The notes under the pieces were generated by a model. That model was not told the origin of the DNA. It saw nothing but the letters and a program-made list of their open reading frames with translations, and searched no databases. Source: JAJPHI01 sp035541875 (GTDB taxonomy: Bacteria > Desulfobacterota > Binatia > Binatales > Binataceae). From it: 64,000 bases of DNA. Location: assembly GCA_035541875.1 (NCBI GenBank), contig DATKML010000057.1, positions 1 through 64,000 of the forward strand, written 5' to 3'. Shown one piece after another: positions 8,758-17,697 of the stretch. A program made the position numbers and the translations under genes. Each line of letters begins with the position of its first letter. The first letter of the stretch is position 1.

Positions 8758-10435
8758 CGCTTACACTGTTGCTTGTTGGCACCTGCCAAAAATCGAAGAA
8801 ATTGTACCATTGGAATGGATCAATCAGGCAGTATACTTCGAGTCGCCTTGCGAAGCGCTCGGCCCATTGACTTAGCGCTTGCTCACGCGAGCGTCGCGGA
8901 AGATCGATACGGTCAGCAAACTTTTCGAAGTATAACCGATAGCGCCCATCTTCCTCGATACAGAACATAAGGTAAACAGGACACTCGAGCAGATGCGCGA
9001 GGATGTACGGTCCTTGTGGAAAAGGGGCAGGTTTGCCGAGGAATGGCACGACACTGACCCGTTGGTCTCCTCTTACCGGAGTGCGATCGGCTGCAGTCGC
9101 GATCCAGTCACCGCATTCGATTGCATCACGGAGAACAAACATCGTTCCCGGGTCTACATCGCTAACCTGGATTGTTTCGCTCATCGCGTCGGGGCGAAAA
9201 GTACGCAGGACACGCGCGAATTTCTCAGCGTTAGCAGTATGAACCAGGACTTTGATGCGAGCGCGTAAGGCATCATCAAGCAAAGCGCGACTGATATCGA
9301 TATTCCCGACGTGCGAGACGATAAGCAGGATCCCTTCCCCGCTCTGTGCGAGCGCCGTTAACCCGCTTCGGTCCTCTGCCACCACGTTTTGCGCACTAAC
9401 TCCGCCCAGCCACGCGGCAAACGTATCCACCGTCTTGCGGGCAAAGGCAAGAGCATGCTTGAAGGTGGCGAACCATCCGGGTTGGTAGTCGATGCCTTTC
9501 GCGTGAAAGGCTCGGCTCAGAAACTCGCGCGAGGAGCGTCGAACGCTGCTGTTGGTTAGATTAAAGTAAAGGGTGACTGGGATGACAGCTATCATGCATC
9601 CTGTGCGCCCTGCCAAACGGTAGCATAGCGCCAGAAATTTTAGCCCCCATAACGCGCCACGCTCCGCCATGATCGACCAGTGGCTTGATGAGCGCGCCGA
9701 CCGAAGGCGACGTCGCCAAAGCGCAGTCGCGGCCGGAAGCATCGTCAGAACGAGTCGCGTGTGCGTCGCCGAAATCGCCAAGGTGTCGCGAAAAAGATTG
9801 AAGTTCGAAAAATTATCAGGCGGATAGATCACCCGGACGGGGATCAAAACCACTGGTCCACCGTCCCAGATGAGTCGAACGAAAATCTCTACGTCGAAGT
9901 TCATGCGCCGACCCAACCGATTGGCTTCCTGAATCCTGGTCACTCGGTGCAGCGGATAAAGCCGTAGTCCACACATCGAGTCGACCGGATCGGCGGTCAT
10001 CGTCTCGACGCCGACCCAGAAATGGGTTATCGAGCGACTGATACGACGAGATCGTGGTAGCGTCGTGTCAAAGATGGGCTGACCGGCGACAAAGGCTTCC
10101 GGCTGTTCTCGCGCGGCGATGATAAACCTCTCCACTTCGGAAAGGTCGTGCTGCCCATCAGCATCGACCTGAAGGGCGTGAGTAAAACCGGCGGCGCGAG
10201 CCAAATCGAACCCTCGTATTACAGCGGCACCCTTGCCGCTGTTCACCGACAGCCGGTCGACGATCACCTGCTTATCCGGAGAATGGTGGGCAGCAATTAT
10301 CGATCGCGCAGGTTCGTCGCTTCCATCATCGATGATAAAGACGGCGAGACCCAACTCCAGCAGCCGCTCAGAAATCTTGCCGATAGACTGGGTGTGGTTA
10401 TAGCTCGGAATAATCGCGCAGCATTTGACCGTCAT
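8744..10435 (-). CDS. apeJ: ApeJ, fused GT2 glycosyltransferase and lysophospholipid-type acyltransferase
   Basis: A 563-residue two-domain protein. Residues 1 to about 230 are a family 2 glycosyltransferase with IIPSYNH, IIDDGSDE and the DXD-type metal motif VDADGQHD. The C-terminal part, from about residue 280, resembles HtrB/LpxL acyltransferases, with the H-x4-D motif in SHVGNIDIS. This fusion is the usual form in aryl polyene clusters and would couple sugar and acyl transfer when the polyene is anchored in a membrane lipid. The ATG overlaps the apeI stop as ATGA. Confidence 0.92.
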   Translation of the reverse strand: MTVKCCAIIPSYNHTQSIGKISERLLELGLAVFIIDDGSDEPARSIIAAHHSPDKQVIVDRLSVNSGKGAAVIRGFDLARAAGFTHALQVDADGQHDLSEVERFIIAAREQPEAFVAGQPIFDTTLPRSRRISRSITHFWVGVETMTADPVDSMCGLRLYPLHRVTRIQEANRLGRRMNFDVEIFVRLIWDGGPVVLIPVRVIYPPDNFSNFNLFRDTLAISATHTRLVLTMLPAATALWRRRLRSARSSSHWSIMAERGALWGLKFLALCYRLAGRTGCMIAVIPVTLYFNLTNSSVRRSSREFLSRAFHAKGIDYQPGWFATFKHALAFARKTVDTFAAWLGGVSAQNVVAEDRSGLTALAQSGEGILLIVSHVGNIDISRALLDDALRARIKVLVHTANAEKFARVLRTFRPDAMSETIQVSDVDPGTMFVLRDAIECGDWIATAADRTPVRGDQRVSVVPFLGKPAPFPQGPYILAHLLECPVYLMFCIEEDGRYRLYFEKFADRIDLPRRSREQALSQWAERFARRLEVYCLIDPFQWYNFFDFWQVPTSNSVSDDLH

Positions 10436-10812
10436 TCCGACACAAACCCGATCCGACCCGAGGAACAGGAACCTCCCTTATCTGCATACTCGAAGCGAAC
10501 CTCACGTTTCGCAACTAAATACTTGAGCCTCAATGTCAGTTGCTGAAGCGGGCGAATCGGCTTCAGGAACTTAACTTTAATCGCGGTTCCGTAGAGAGCA
10601 TCCGGTAGTAGCAGCTCTTTACTGTAATGAATGACCCAATGCAGCTGCACTACTCCTGGCAAAATCGGGAAATGAGGAAAGTGGCCTTCGAAGAATAAAA
10701 GCGCTCGCGGAATCGCTAACTTAAGAACGACCTCATCAGCTTTTCGCGTTACTTCAAGGAGCTCAGGCAGTGTTGGACGCGCTTCGGCAGCTTCCGATCG
10801 TTCCGCACTCAT
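10432..10812 (-). CDS. apeI: Aryl polyene dehydratase ApeI (FabA/FabZ-like)
   Basis: A 126-residue hotdog dehydratase. The motif FFEGHFPHFPILPGVVQLHW carries the catalytic His of FabZ/FabA-like enzymes. It would dehydrate 3-hydroxyacyl-ACP to the conjugated enoyl product, partnered by ApeP. The start chosen is the ATG at 10812, which overlaps the apeH stop as ATGA. The frame continues upstream to 10896, but that would overlap apeH by 88 bases with no homology-like content. Confidence 0.9.
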   Translation of the reverse strand: MSAERSEAAEARPTLPELLEVTRKADEVVLKLAIPRALLFFEGHFPHFPILPGVVQLHWVIHYSKELLLPDALYGTAIKVKFLKPIRPLQQLTLRLKYLVAKREVRFEYADKGGSCSSGRIGFVSE

Positions 10813-12164
10813 GCGTTCTGTTCCAGCAAGGCCAACATATCCTTTATTTTTCGCTTGCCGAGCCCATCCGCGGGCATGCTCTTGACGAACCTCCATCGGC
10901 GAGGCAGCACAGCAGGATCCTCGAAGACCGAGAGCTCTCGTCGAAGCTTCCGTTCGAAACGAAACTTTCCCAGCCGGTTCATCTCCGCGATTCCAGCTTC
11001 CGACAATTGCACCACTGCTCCAAGATAAGCACGCTCCCCGCCAAGCGCGACGATCGCGGCATCGCTGACCCAGGAGAGAGACGTAAGCTCGCGCTCCTGT
11101 CGTTCGAGGCTGACTCGCTTCCCTTCAATCTTTATAACGCGGTCAACTCGTCCTTCGAGTCGGAAACATCCATCACCGACGAGGGCGATACGGTCAGGTT
11201 GCCGGGACCATCCGGAGTCCGACGAATGCGGCGAACGCAACAACATTATCCCGTCGCTATCCGCTCCAACCTCGACGTTAGGTAGGGGCTCCCACGGATC
11301 GCGCTCTATGACAGGGTGGCGCGACGCGATAACTCCGGCTTCGGTGCTACCAAGAATCTCGGTGGGGGGACAACCAAAGAGCGAGGCCGCCTCGCGCGCT
11401 GCGTCGAGCGGCAATGGAGCTCCCGCGCTGATGATCAGGCGCGGCTGATTGTTCGGCCGCTCGGGACTCACGCCCCCCAGCCGCGTAAGCTGTGCTGGAC
11501 TCGTGATGATTATCGAGGGGCCGTCGAGGTGGGCCTTCAGCAATTCCCACGCGACATGAAATTCCGCATGAAATGGTCGACCTGCTACCAGCGGCCACAT
11601 GATTCGAAACGTCATGCCGAAAACATGCTGATGCGTTACAGTTCCGATCACAGGGACTCTACCCAGATCAGCGCCCCACTTTTGTTCGAGTAGGAGTGCT
11701 TCTCGCTCAAACATCGCGAGCGACTTCTCGACCCGTTTCATTTCCCCGGTCGAACCCGAAGTGAAGAAATACAGCTGGCTGGCGTCGAATTTATCGCGGA
11801 AGGGCTCTACAACCCGATGCCCCGACTGTAGTTTGTGCTCTCTCCAGGCGTCGACGCTCTCGCAGTCGATTAGCAATGCATCGATTTCGCCTGCCAGCGA
11901 GCGCAAAGTACCGGGTTGGGAGTTTTGGGGCAGGATCACTTTGGCCCCGACCCTTAACAACGCAAGCAATCCAACGATAAACCAGTAGCCGGAGTCACAG
12001 ACAACCGCGCCGCACTTTACCGTTTGGTCGGCTAGCCATTTCGCATTGTGCTCGATATCGGAGCGAAACTGGGCAAGATCGATGGGTTTTCCCCCGGCCA
12101 ATGCAACGAGATGCTCGGCAGGCCTAGAGCCGGCCAACAGATCAGAGACAGATACAAGACTCAT
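10809..12164 (-). CDS. apeH: ApeH, AMP-dependent aryl/acyl-ACP ligase
   Basis: A 451-residue ANL-superfamily adenylating enzyme. Visible motifs are the P-loop-like TSGSTGEMKRV, LGSTEAGVIASRHP in the middle, the hinge GRVDRVIKIEGKRVS, and the C-terminal Lys in LGKRKIKDM. In characterised loci ApeH activates 4-hydroxybenzoate (or a related aryl acid) and loads it on the ACP as starter unit. The ATG overlaps the apeG stop as ATGA. Confidence 0.9.
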   Translation of the reverse strand: MSLVSVSDLLAGSRPAEHLVALAGGKPIDLAQFRSDIEHNAKWLADQTVKCGAVVCDSGYWFIVGLLALLRVGAKVILPQNSQPGTLRSLAGEIDALLIDCESVDAWREHKLQSGHRVVEPFRDKFDASQLYFFTSGSTGEMKRVEKSLAMFEREALLLEQKWGADLGRVPVIGTVTHQHVFGMTFRIMWPLVAGRPFHAEFHVAWELLKAHLDGPSIIITSPAQLTRLGGVSPERPNNQPRLIISAGAPLPLDAAREAASLFGCPPTEILGSTEAGVIASRHPVIERDPWEPLPNVEVGADSDGIMLLRSPHSSDSGWSRQPDRIALVGDGCFRLEGRVDRVIKIEGKRVSLERQERELTSLSWVSDAAIVALGGERAYLGAVVQLSEAGIAEMNRLGKFRFERKLRRELSVFEDPAVLPRRWRFVKSMPADGLGKRKIKDMLALLEQNA

Positions 12165-12727
12165 CCAGCGCCTCGAAGGAAGCGTCGCTGCACCCGCCGA
12201 CGTATCAACAGTTCAATGCCGAAGAGCGTGCCCATGGCGAGGTAAGAAATCAGACCGTTGTAGATCGTCCAAACTCGCAAGTTACCGCTTAGCGTCGTGG
12301 TGGCGGATACGATGGCGTTCACCACAAAAAAGACCACCCAAGCGACAGTTACCTTGCGTAGATACGAATTCGCTTCAGCCGGCAGATTAGGATGACGCAG
12401 ACGCGCGATTCGCTCTACGACCGTCGGGGGAGAAATAAGCGAATAAGCGAAGACCGCCCCAAAGACCGAGCTCAAAATGACGGGATAGGCACGCAACCCG
12501 ATCGCTGGAGAGCGGAGAATTAGAAAGAACAGAACCGCAGCGGAAGCCAGAATGGGTAACGAATCAGGCTTACCATATGCACGCGCTACACTCAGGCGCA
12601 GTCCCAAGAGCAGTGCGAGTCCGAGAGCAATATCCCTAGCAGGTAAAACCCGTAAGCCGAAGAAAACAAGAAACGGATAGGCGACGCTGATCGAGCCGAG
12701 TGCGATCTCAAGAATGCGCGATATCAT
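12161..12727 (-). CDS. apeG: ApeG, COG4648-type membrane protein
   Basis: A 188-residue protein with about five hydrophobic segments, ending in RRRVQRRFLRGAG. Proteins of this COG4648 type occupy this place between the second ACP and the ligase in aryl polyene loci; their function is not established. It starts at an ATG inside the last codons of apeF (20-base overlap) and overlaps apeH by ATGA. Function is unknown beyond locus membership and location in the inner membrane. Confidence 0.83.
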   Translation of the reverse strand: MISRILEIALGSISVAYPFLVFFGLRVLPARDIALGLALLLGLRLSVARAYGKPDSLPILASAAVLFFLILRSPAIGLRAYPVILSSVFGAVFAYSLISPPTVVERIARLRHPNLPAEANSYLRKVTVAWVVFFVVNAIVSATTTLSGNLRVWTIYNGLISYLAMGTLFGIELLIRRRVQRRFLRGAG

Positions 12728-12968
12728 TGACCTGTACGTAGATGCGTTCGACTAAGTCATTGATCGTACGCACGCTCTTGAACTCCGACGGCGATATTTT
12801 GCGACCTGTGTACTCCCGCAACTTCACGACGAGATCTACTGCATCGATACTATCGAGGCCAAGGTCATCGCCCAACCGTGCGCTCTTCACAATCTTATCT
12901 GCGGGAAGTTCAAAGAGCTCTTGGAGGTAGCGGGAAAGCACCGCTTCAATCTCGGTCCTTGAAATCAT
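12708..12968 (-). CDS. apeF: Acyl carrier protein ApeF
   Basis: An 86-residue acyl carrier protein. The phosphopantetheine attachment Ser lies in DDLGLDSIDAVDLV. It is the second of two tandem ACPs in the operon; they probably carry starter and elongating chains. The ATG overlaps the apeE stop as ATGA. Confidence 0.92.
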   Translation of the reverse strand: MISRTEIEAVLSRYLQELFELPADKIVKSARLGDDLGLDSIDAVDLVVKLREYTGRKISPSEFKSVRTINDLVERIYVQVNDIAHS

Positions 12969-13228
12969 CGTTCGGGCTCTTGTCTCTCCAGATAGCGCGC
13001 TAAGGAGCGCACCGTTCGGAAAATTGCTCGTATCTCCTCCTTCGAGCCTTGGACCTTGATTTTGTATTTCTTCCGAATTGCCACACCCAGTTCCAAGCCG
13101 TCAATCGAGTCCAGACCCAAGCCTTCTACGAAGAGCGGTTCATCACTATCGATTTCCGCCGGAGTGATGTCTTCGAGATCGAGCGCCTTGACGATGAGTT
13201 CCTTCAATTCGTTTTCAAGGTTAGGCAT
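12965..13228 (-). CDS. apeE: Acyl carrier protein ApeE
   Basis: An acyl carrier protein of 87 residues from the ATG at 13228 (MPNLENELKELIVKALDLED). The modified Ser is in EGLGLDSIDGLELG. It overlaps the end of apeD by eight bases. A TTG ten codons upstream (13258) is possible but lies deeper in apeD. It is paired with ApeF. Confidence 0.92.
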   Translation of the reverse strand: MPNLENELKELIVKALDLEDITPAEIDSDEPLFVEGLGLDSIDGLELGVAIRKKYKIKVQGSKEEIRAIFRTVRSLARYLERQEPER

Positions 13229-14015
13229 TGTGCGACTCTGGCTGATAGACCTGCTCAAGGTAGGTCGTTAGTGCACGAGCTCCTCGGGAGCGCGACGTTG
13301 TGTGCTTGAGGAAGAACTGCGGGTCGATTTCGTTTTGGATGACGAGGCGAAAAGTGGGACGCGACTTGGGAATCTTGAAATACGATTCGCCTTTCACCAA
13401 GGTTATCGGTTCACAGGTAATTACGATCGGTTGGAGGAGCGCGCCCGTAATAGTGGCAATATGAGCGAAGCCGCGCTGGAAATGGAGCGGCTGGCCAGGT
13501 ACGGAACGGGTTCCTTCAGGGAAAATTACCACATTGTCGCCAGCCTCAATGGCGGACCGACACTTTTCGATCAGAACCTCCGGATCGCAAGCATTCGAGA
13601 TATACCCCGCCGCACTGACAATAGAGCGCATCATTCGGCTAGCGAAAAGTTCGGCCTTCACCACGCACTTCGCTTTGGGTAATGCAGCTATCAGAAGCAC
13701 GATATCGATTAGTGTAGGATGATTGGCGATGATCAGCTTTCCTCGACAGTCGCGCAGTTTCTCTCGACCAACGACTTCGATCTTCATCAATCCAAGGATC
13801 TGTAACAACGCAAGATAAGCTCGGAACGCCTCTCGAATCACCCGCTGTGCCCGGCGATGGCGCTCGCCTTGCTCGCCGACGAAGAGAGTAATGAGTGGGA
13901 TGAACGTGGTAGCGAGCAAAAATCCGCCTATGCTGAGCAGCGGGAACGCTACCAGCGTCCAGAAGAGCCGCCATAGGTAGAACAGGCGCTTTAGACACAG
14001 CGTTGCCATCGCCAT
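13221..14015 (-). CDS. apeD: ApeD, 1-acylglycerol-3-phosphate acyltransferase-like protein
   Basis: A membrane acyltransferase of 264 residues from the ATG at 14015 (MAMATLCLKRLFYLWRLFW). It has one or two N-terminal hydrophobic segments, then the PlsC signature: the H-x4-D motif in IIANHPTLIDIVLL and FPEGTRS further on. It probably acylates a glycerol- or lipid-type acceptor to make the membrane-anchored form of the pigment. The frame is open to 14084, but that would add 23 basic residues inside apeC. Confidence 0.88.
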   Translation of the reverse strand: MAMATLCLKRLFYLWRLFWTLVAFPLLSIGGFLLATTFIPLITLFVGEQGERHRRAQRVIREAFRAYLALLQILGLMKIEVVGREKLRDCRGKLIIANHPTLIDIVLLIAALPKAKCVVKAELFASRMMRSIVSAAGYISNACDPEVLIEKCRSAIEAGDNVVIFPEGTRSVPGQPLHFQRGFAHIATITGALLQPIVITCEPITLVKGESYFKIPKSRPTFRLVIQNEIDPQFFLKHTTSRSRGARALTTYLEQVYQPESHNA

Positions 14016-14740
14016 TCGACGCGATCGCTTGTATACCGTAGCTCCAGACCCCCTGACCGTAGGAAGTCTATAAAGGCGCGGCACTGCGCACTGGCAGAGC
14101 GCCGGACATTCGGATTCTCCAGTCTTTCACACGTCAGCACTATCTCCCCTCGTCGGTCTGTCGAAGGTTCAAGCGCTGCTGCAAATACCACGGCCGTTTC
14201 CGAGACCTCTGTATCGTCTTCATACGGTTGCGGCAAAGCCTCTTCGTAATAAACAAGGAGCACTGCTCGATTAGACCCATCGCGTAGCATAGCAATCGCT
14301 TCAGTCAGCCCATAAGCGAATGTGTCGGCTCCGGCAGCCAGCGCCGTATGTCCCTGAGGATTCTTTGATGCAATCGAGAAAAGACCCACCAAAGCGTTGT
14401 GGACCGAAAGGCTAAAGTCGGCCGGGGATACGGGTTCCCCATCAGATAATGAGCGCAATATGCGGAGGGTGCGATCTAATTCACCGAAGCGTGAGCAGAA
14501 GACAAAACGGGCAGGATCCTCTTGCATGCCCAAGGCAGAACACGCACGAAAGGCATTTTGTCCAATGGAACTTATCCGCCGATGCAAGAGCGCCGGGAGG
14601 CTAACCCAGTAATCTCCTCGATCGTCCCGCAGAGGTCGTCGGCTGTCAGCAGGTGACTCGTTGAAAACTTGGCAGGCCTCCAATCCATGTCCCCAAGCAA
14701 TCCACTTGGTAATCCCGAATCGAAGCTCCTGCACCGACAT
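13991..14740 (-). CDS. apeC: ApeC, ketosynthase-like chain-length factor
   Basis: A 249-residue shortened ketosynthase-fold protein. It has the SLSVHNALVGLFSIASKN segment typical of chain-length factors in aryl polyene loci, but no Cys at the catalytic position. Such proteins pair with ApeO to set chain length. It is the first gene of the operon and reads divergently from the halogenase-like gene. The ATG at 14740 gives the characteristic opening RFGITKWIAWGHGLE. Confidence 0.88.
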   Translation of the reverse strand: MSVQELRFGITKWIAWGHGLEACQVFNESPADSRRPLRDDRGDYWVSLPALLHRRISSIGQNAFRACSALGMQEDPARFVFCSRFGELDRTLRILRSLSDGEPVSPADFSLSVHNALVGLFSIASKNPQGHTALAAGADTFAYGLTEAIAMLRDGSNRAVLLVYYEEALPQPYEDDTEVSETAVVFAAALEPSTDRRGEIVLTCERLENPNVRRSASAQCRAFIDFLRSGGLELRYTSDRVEWRWQRCV

Positions 14741-14973
14741 CTCGGGCTCAGACCCTCTCTCGACGATAGCGTTGCGTCATCGCTGTAGCCGCCCAGACTA
14801 ATTTAACGTGGGCCCAAATGCTAGAAGAATTCATTTGAACGGACCAACTCACCGTTATAGAGATGATCCCTGTAAGCTATGGAGGGCTTGTTAGCAAGCA
14901 TGAACACTTTATAGTTTTGCGCGGCTCAGCTTGGATAGAGATTTCCATTTTGCTTCCGCTGGAGGTCATAACG
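14741..14973. promoter_or_regulatory. Divergent intergenic region driving apeC-R and the halogenase gene
   Basis: The only sizeable gap between the minus-strand pigment operon and the plus-strand tailoring genes, so both promoters should lie here. On the plus strand TTGAAC (14835-14840) and TATAGA (14856-14861), 15 bases apart, form a weak sigma70-like candidate. No clear operator was seen. Confidence 0.35.
14961..14965 (+). promoter_or_regulatory. Shine-Dalgarno GGAGG deciding a TTG start
   Basis: GGAGG lies eight bases before the TTG at 14974. It marks that TTG as the start of the halogenase-like gene rather than the ATG at 14863, which would add 37 residues in front of the FAD-binding strand. 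Confidence 0.75.
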
Positions 14974-16278
14974 TTGCCGGCATTTTCGTCGCCACCTTCA
15001 GACCTGTGTGATGTGCTGATCATCGGTGGTGGTCCCAGTGGCTCGACGGCTGCGGCTCTCCTTGCCGAGCGCGGCGTGGATGTTGTGCTCATCGAGAAAG
15101 ACTGTCACCCACGCTTTCATATAGGCGAATCCTTGTTACCGCGGAGCCTTCCGATCTTCGAACGGCTCGGTGTTAGTGAAGAGATTAGTCGTATAGGAGT
15201 CTTCAAACCTGGCGCTCAGTTCGTATCCGATGAGACCGGCATGTCCTCGGAATACGACTTTGCCACCGGTCTGGCTCATGACTACACCCATGCCTTTCAG
15301 GTGAAGCGAGCTGAGTTCGATCATGCGTTGTTTATGAACGCGCAACGCAAAGGGGCGCGCGCCTATGAGCAGACGGTCGTGACAGAAGTCAATCTCGTCA
15401 AAGCCAACGGCCGACGTTCTGTTACCGCGCGAAGCACCGAAGCTCGGACCAAGCTCTTCGCGCCGAAACTAATCATCGATGCCTCCGGACGTGACACCTT
15501 CCTGTCACGTCGACTCGGATTGAAGGTGGTCCAAAAATCGGGTTCCACGGCCGCCGTTTACGCGCATTTTCGGAACGTAGCTTTCCCTGGGAACAAGCCA
15601 CCGGGTCACATTACCATCCATCTGACGCGCCGAGGCTGGTTCTGGGTGATACCGCTACCCGGTGGGTTGACCAGCGTCGGGTTCGTTGGGGGGCAAGAGA
15701 CGTTCAAGGATCGGCGAGACAATTTGGAAGCCTTCTTTTTCGATCTCATGCGCGACAGCCCCACGGTAAGCTCGCGCATGAAGAGGGCGATCTTGGCTTC
15801 AGAGGTACTAGGAACGGCGGACTATTCATACTGTGCCAAAGCTTCCTGTGGCGAAGGGTACTTGATGATTGGAGACGCTTTCGCCTTTCTCGATCCGATT
15901 TTCTCGACCGGCGTCATGTTCGCTATGATGAGCGGAGAGAGCGCTGCAGAAATTGCAATGAAGTGGCTCGAGGACGCACAGGTGGGCCTGACAATGGCTC
16001 GGAGGGCGGAGCGCCGTGCTCGCCATTCGCTAAAGAAATATGCATGGTTTATCCACCGCATCAACCATCCGGTCTTCCGAGATATGTTTATGGCGCCTAG
16101 TAACCGCCTTCAGATGCGTGCCGGCGTGGTTTCGCTACTTGCGGGAAACATGCGATCCGGGTGGCGGGATCAGTTGCCGTTGTTGGCCTTTAAATGCATG
16201 TTCTATGCTCTATCGATAGGTTATGCCTTTGGCGCGCGGGTCATGCCGGCGGCGACTCACCGCACATCTCTCCGGTGA
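14974..16278 (+). CDS. Flavin-dependent halogenase-like FAD enzyme
   Basis: A 434-residue FAD protein (TTG start). Visible are the dinucleotide motif GGGPSG (residues 18-23), a Lys at residue 78 in GVFKPGAQF at the place of the halogenase active-site lysine, the halogenase signature WFWVIP (222-227, W-x-W-x-I-P) and the second FAD motif GDAFAFLDPIFSTG. These are hallmarks of flavin-dependent halogenases; related FAD enzymes that do not halogenate share part of them. It needs FADH2 from a separate flavin reductase. Its position opposite apeC suggests it tailors the aryl head group, as in brominated xanthomonadins. Halogenation is inferred. Confidence 0.82.
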   Translation: MPAFSSPPSDLCDVLIIGGGPSGSTAAALLAERGVDVVLIEKDCHPRFHIGESLLPRSLPIFERLGVSEEISRIGVFKPGAQFVSDETGMSSEYDFATGLAHDYTHAFQVKRAEFDHALFMNAQRKGARAYEQTVVTEVNLVKANGRRSVTARSTEARTKLFAPKLIIDASGRDTFLSRRLGLKVVQKSGSTAAVYAHFRNVAFPGNKPPGHITIHLTRRGWFWVIPLPGGLTSVGFVGGQETFKDRRDNLEAFFFDLMRDSPTVSSRMKRAILASEVLGTADYSYCAKASCGEGYLMIGDAFAFLDPIFSTGVMFAMMSGESAAEIAMKWLEDAQVGLTMARRAERRARHSLKKYAWFIHRINHPVFRDMFMAPSNRLQMRAGVVSLLAGNMRSGWRDQLPLLAFKCMFYALSIGYAFGARVMPAATHRTSLR

Positions 16279-16295
16279 TTGGGGCATCCGAAGCC

Positions 16296-16300
16296 GGAGG
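16296..16300 (+). promoter_or_regulatory. Shine-Dalgarno GGAGG deciding a TTG start
   Basis: GGAGG lies nine bases before the TTG at 16310, the preferred start of the methyltransferase gene. The longer frame from 16223 would overlap the halogenase-like gene by 56 bases. Confidence 0.7.
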
Positions 16301-16309
16301 CTAGATTCT

Positions 16310-17020
16310 TTGCCAAGACACGGTTCGGTTCATCCCCATGTCGTACCGGAATCCCGTTTCGGCGTTTGGTTTATCAGCAGCGAAATCTGGTCGGAGTACG
16401 TGCTCAGAGCGGCGCTCGACGATCTTGAGCGATTGATCCCGCATCGAGTCGAATCCTACCCAACCATTCTAGACTTCGGTTGCGGATTCGGGCTTTCGTT
16501 CCAGATGCTTCACCATCGATTCCGTCCGCGTCAGATCGTCGCCATCGATTGTGACCGACGGATGCTTGCCGGAGCGCACTTGGCAGCACAGGAAATGCAG
16601 CATTCTAGCGAGGTCTTAGCGGCGTCAGGTATTGCGATTCCGCTTAGGAATCAATCGGTCGACATGATTTTTTGCCACCAGACGCTCCATCACGTCGTGG
16701 ATCAAAAGGCCGTCCTCGCAGAATTTTACCGGGTCCTTAAGCCCGGTGGGCTGCTGTTATTTGCGGAATCGACCGAGCCATTCATTACGTCGTGGATAAT
16801 CCGCTTACTCTTCCGCCATCCGAAGGAGTCACAATGGAAGGCCGCGGAGTACCTAGCCATGATCCGTAACGCGGGATTCACGGTTACGCCCATGTCCGTG
16901 TCTTATCCTTACCTATGGTGGAGCCGCAAAGATTTTGGTCTCAAGGAGTATTTATTCGGCTTACCTCTACGGCCTCAGCACGCTGAAACGTTGATCAACC
17001 TAGTCGCCGTACGTGACTAG
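16310..17020 (+). CDS. SAM-dependent methyltransferase (aryl polyene tailoring)
   Basis: A class I methyltransferase of about 236 residues (TTG start). It has the SAM motif ILDFGCGFG, the acidic end of the second strand in VAIDCD, and post-motif FYRVLKPGGLLLF. Methyltransferases of this type accompany aryl polyene clusters and O- or C-methylate the aryl head. It follows the halogenase-like gene by 31 bases, so the two are probably co-transcribed. The acceptor is inferred from context only. Confidence 0.82.
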   Translation: MPRHGSVHPHVVPESRFGVWFISSEIWSEYVLRAALDDLERLIPHRVESYPTILDFGCGFGLSFQMLHHRFRPRQIVAIDCDRRMLAGAHLAAQEMQHSSEVLAASGIAIPLRNQSVDMIFCHQTLHHVVDQKAVLAEFYRVLKPGGLLLFAESTEPFITSWIIRLLFRHPKESQWKAAEYLAMIRNAGFTVTPMSVSYPYLWWSRKDFGLKEYLFGLPLRPQHAETLINLVAVRD

Positions 17021-17322
17021 GTGGGCTTACCTTAGCGAAAAACTGGTCTATCAAATCAGATAACCCATCGATCACAAACTTGTAACCCAAGATTGCGCGT
17101 CGCCGACCGCTCTCTGTCAAGTCAACAACGCGCCATATGTCGGCGCAGGGTCTCGGCACAGGCTGTCTTTGAAGACGGTCATCGTCGATATCCACTCGAT
17201 GGCTCCATGACCAGAAGCACTACGCCTCGCCCTCGTCTTAATTAGACACTCACTCCGTCGTAACGCTGTCGCAACAATCATGTGTGTAGTCTCCGCCACA
17301 TCGAACGGCACTATTGCGACCG
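17021..17322. other. Intergenic stretch, no gene recognised
   Basis: Between the methyltransferase and a small membrane protein gene. I see a short palindrome (GTCTTTGAAGAC near 17165) and nothing else convincing. Minus-strand frames here lack Shine-Dalgarno sequences. Confidence 0.35.
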
Positions 17323-17697
17323 ATGATTCCTGGAAGCATCCGCTCACTCTCTCGAGTTGCTGCATGGTCCCTCTCTACGGTGGCCACCGCGCTCAGTATC
17401 GTGATGCTTCTGCTGTTCCCGCTGCATCTCACGGCCCACGATTTCAGCGATCATTATCGGACCCAGAAGACGAGGCGAACCGTGATCCGACACACAGCGG
17501 TCGAGACGGTCACCGTCGATCACTCGGATGGAAGTGAAGCGCAGATACCTTCGCGGCTTCCAGTCTTGCTTGCTTGTACACGGCCGAGAACCTTTCGCTC
17601 GCGCCCGGCGCATCTTGCATCGATCGCCCGACGACGAAACTTCGTCGTCAGGCTGAAATTGGGGTCTCCTCCGGATAATCCCGATCCACTGATCTAG
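17323..17697 (+). CDS. Small single-pass membrane protein with RLKLG...PDPLI tail
   Basis: About 124 residues from the ATG at 17323 (a TTG at 17314 is also possible; neither has a good Shine-Dalgarno). One hydrophobic segment (WSLSTVATALSIVMLLLFPL) is followed by a polar, His/Arg-rich region that would be periplasmic if the helix acts as a signal anchor. The C-terminus RLKLGSPPDNPDPLI closely matches that of the protein at 20387-20767, which argues that it is a real gene. Function unknown. The sequence coding the tail is preceded by a perfect inverted repeat at 17630-17649. Confidence 0.5.
   Translation: MIPGSIRSLSRVAAWSLSTVATALSIVMLLLFPLHLTAHDFSDHYRTQKTRRTVIRHTAVETVTVDHSDGSEAQIPSRLPVLLACTRPRTFRSRPAHLASIARRRNFVVRLKLGSPPDNPDPLI
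17630..17649. repeat. Perfect 9-bp inverted repeat with 2-base spacer
   Basis: GACGACGAA (17630-17638), AC, TTCGTCGTC (17641-17649). It lies inside the small tail-carrying gene. It could be a protein-binding site, but it may simply reflect codon choice for Arg and Val. Confidence 0.4.
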
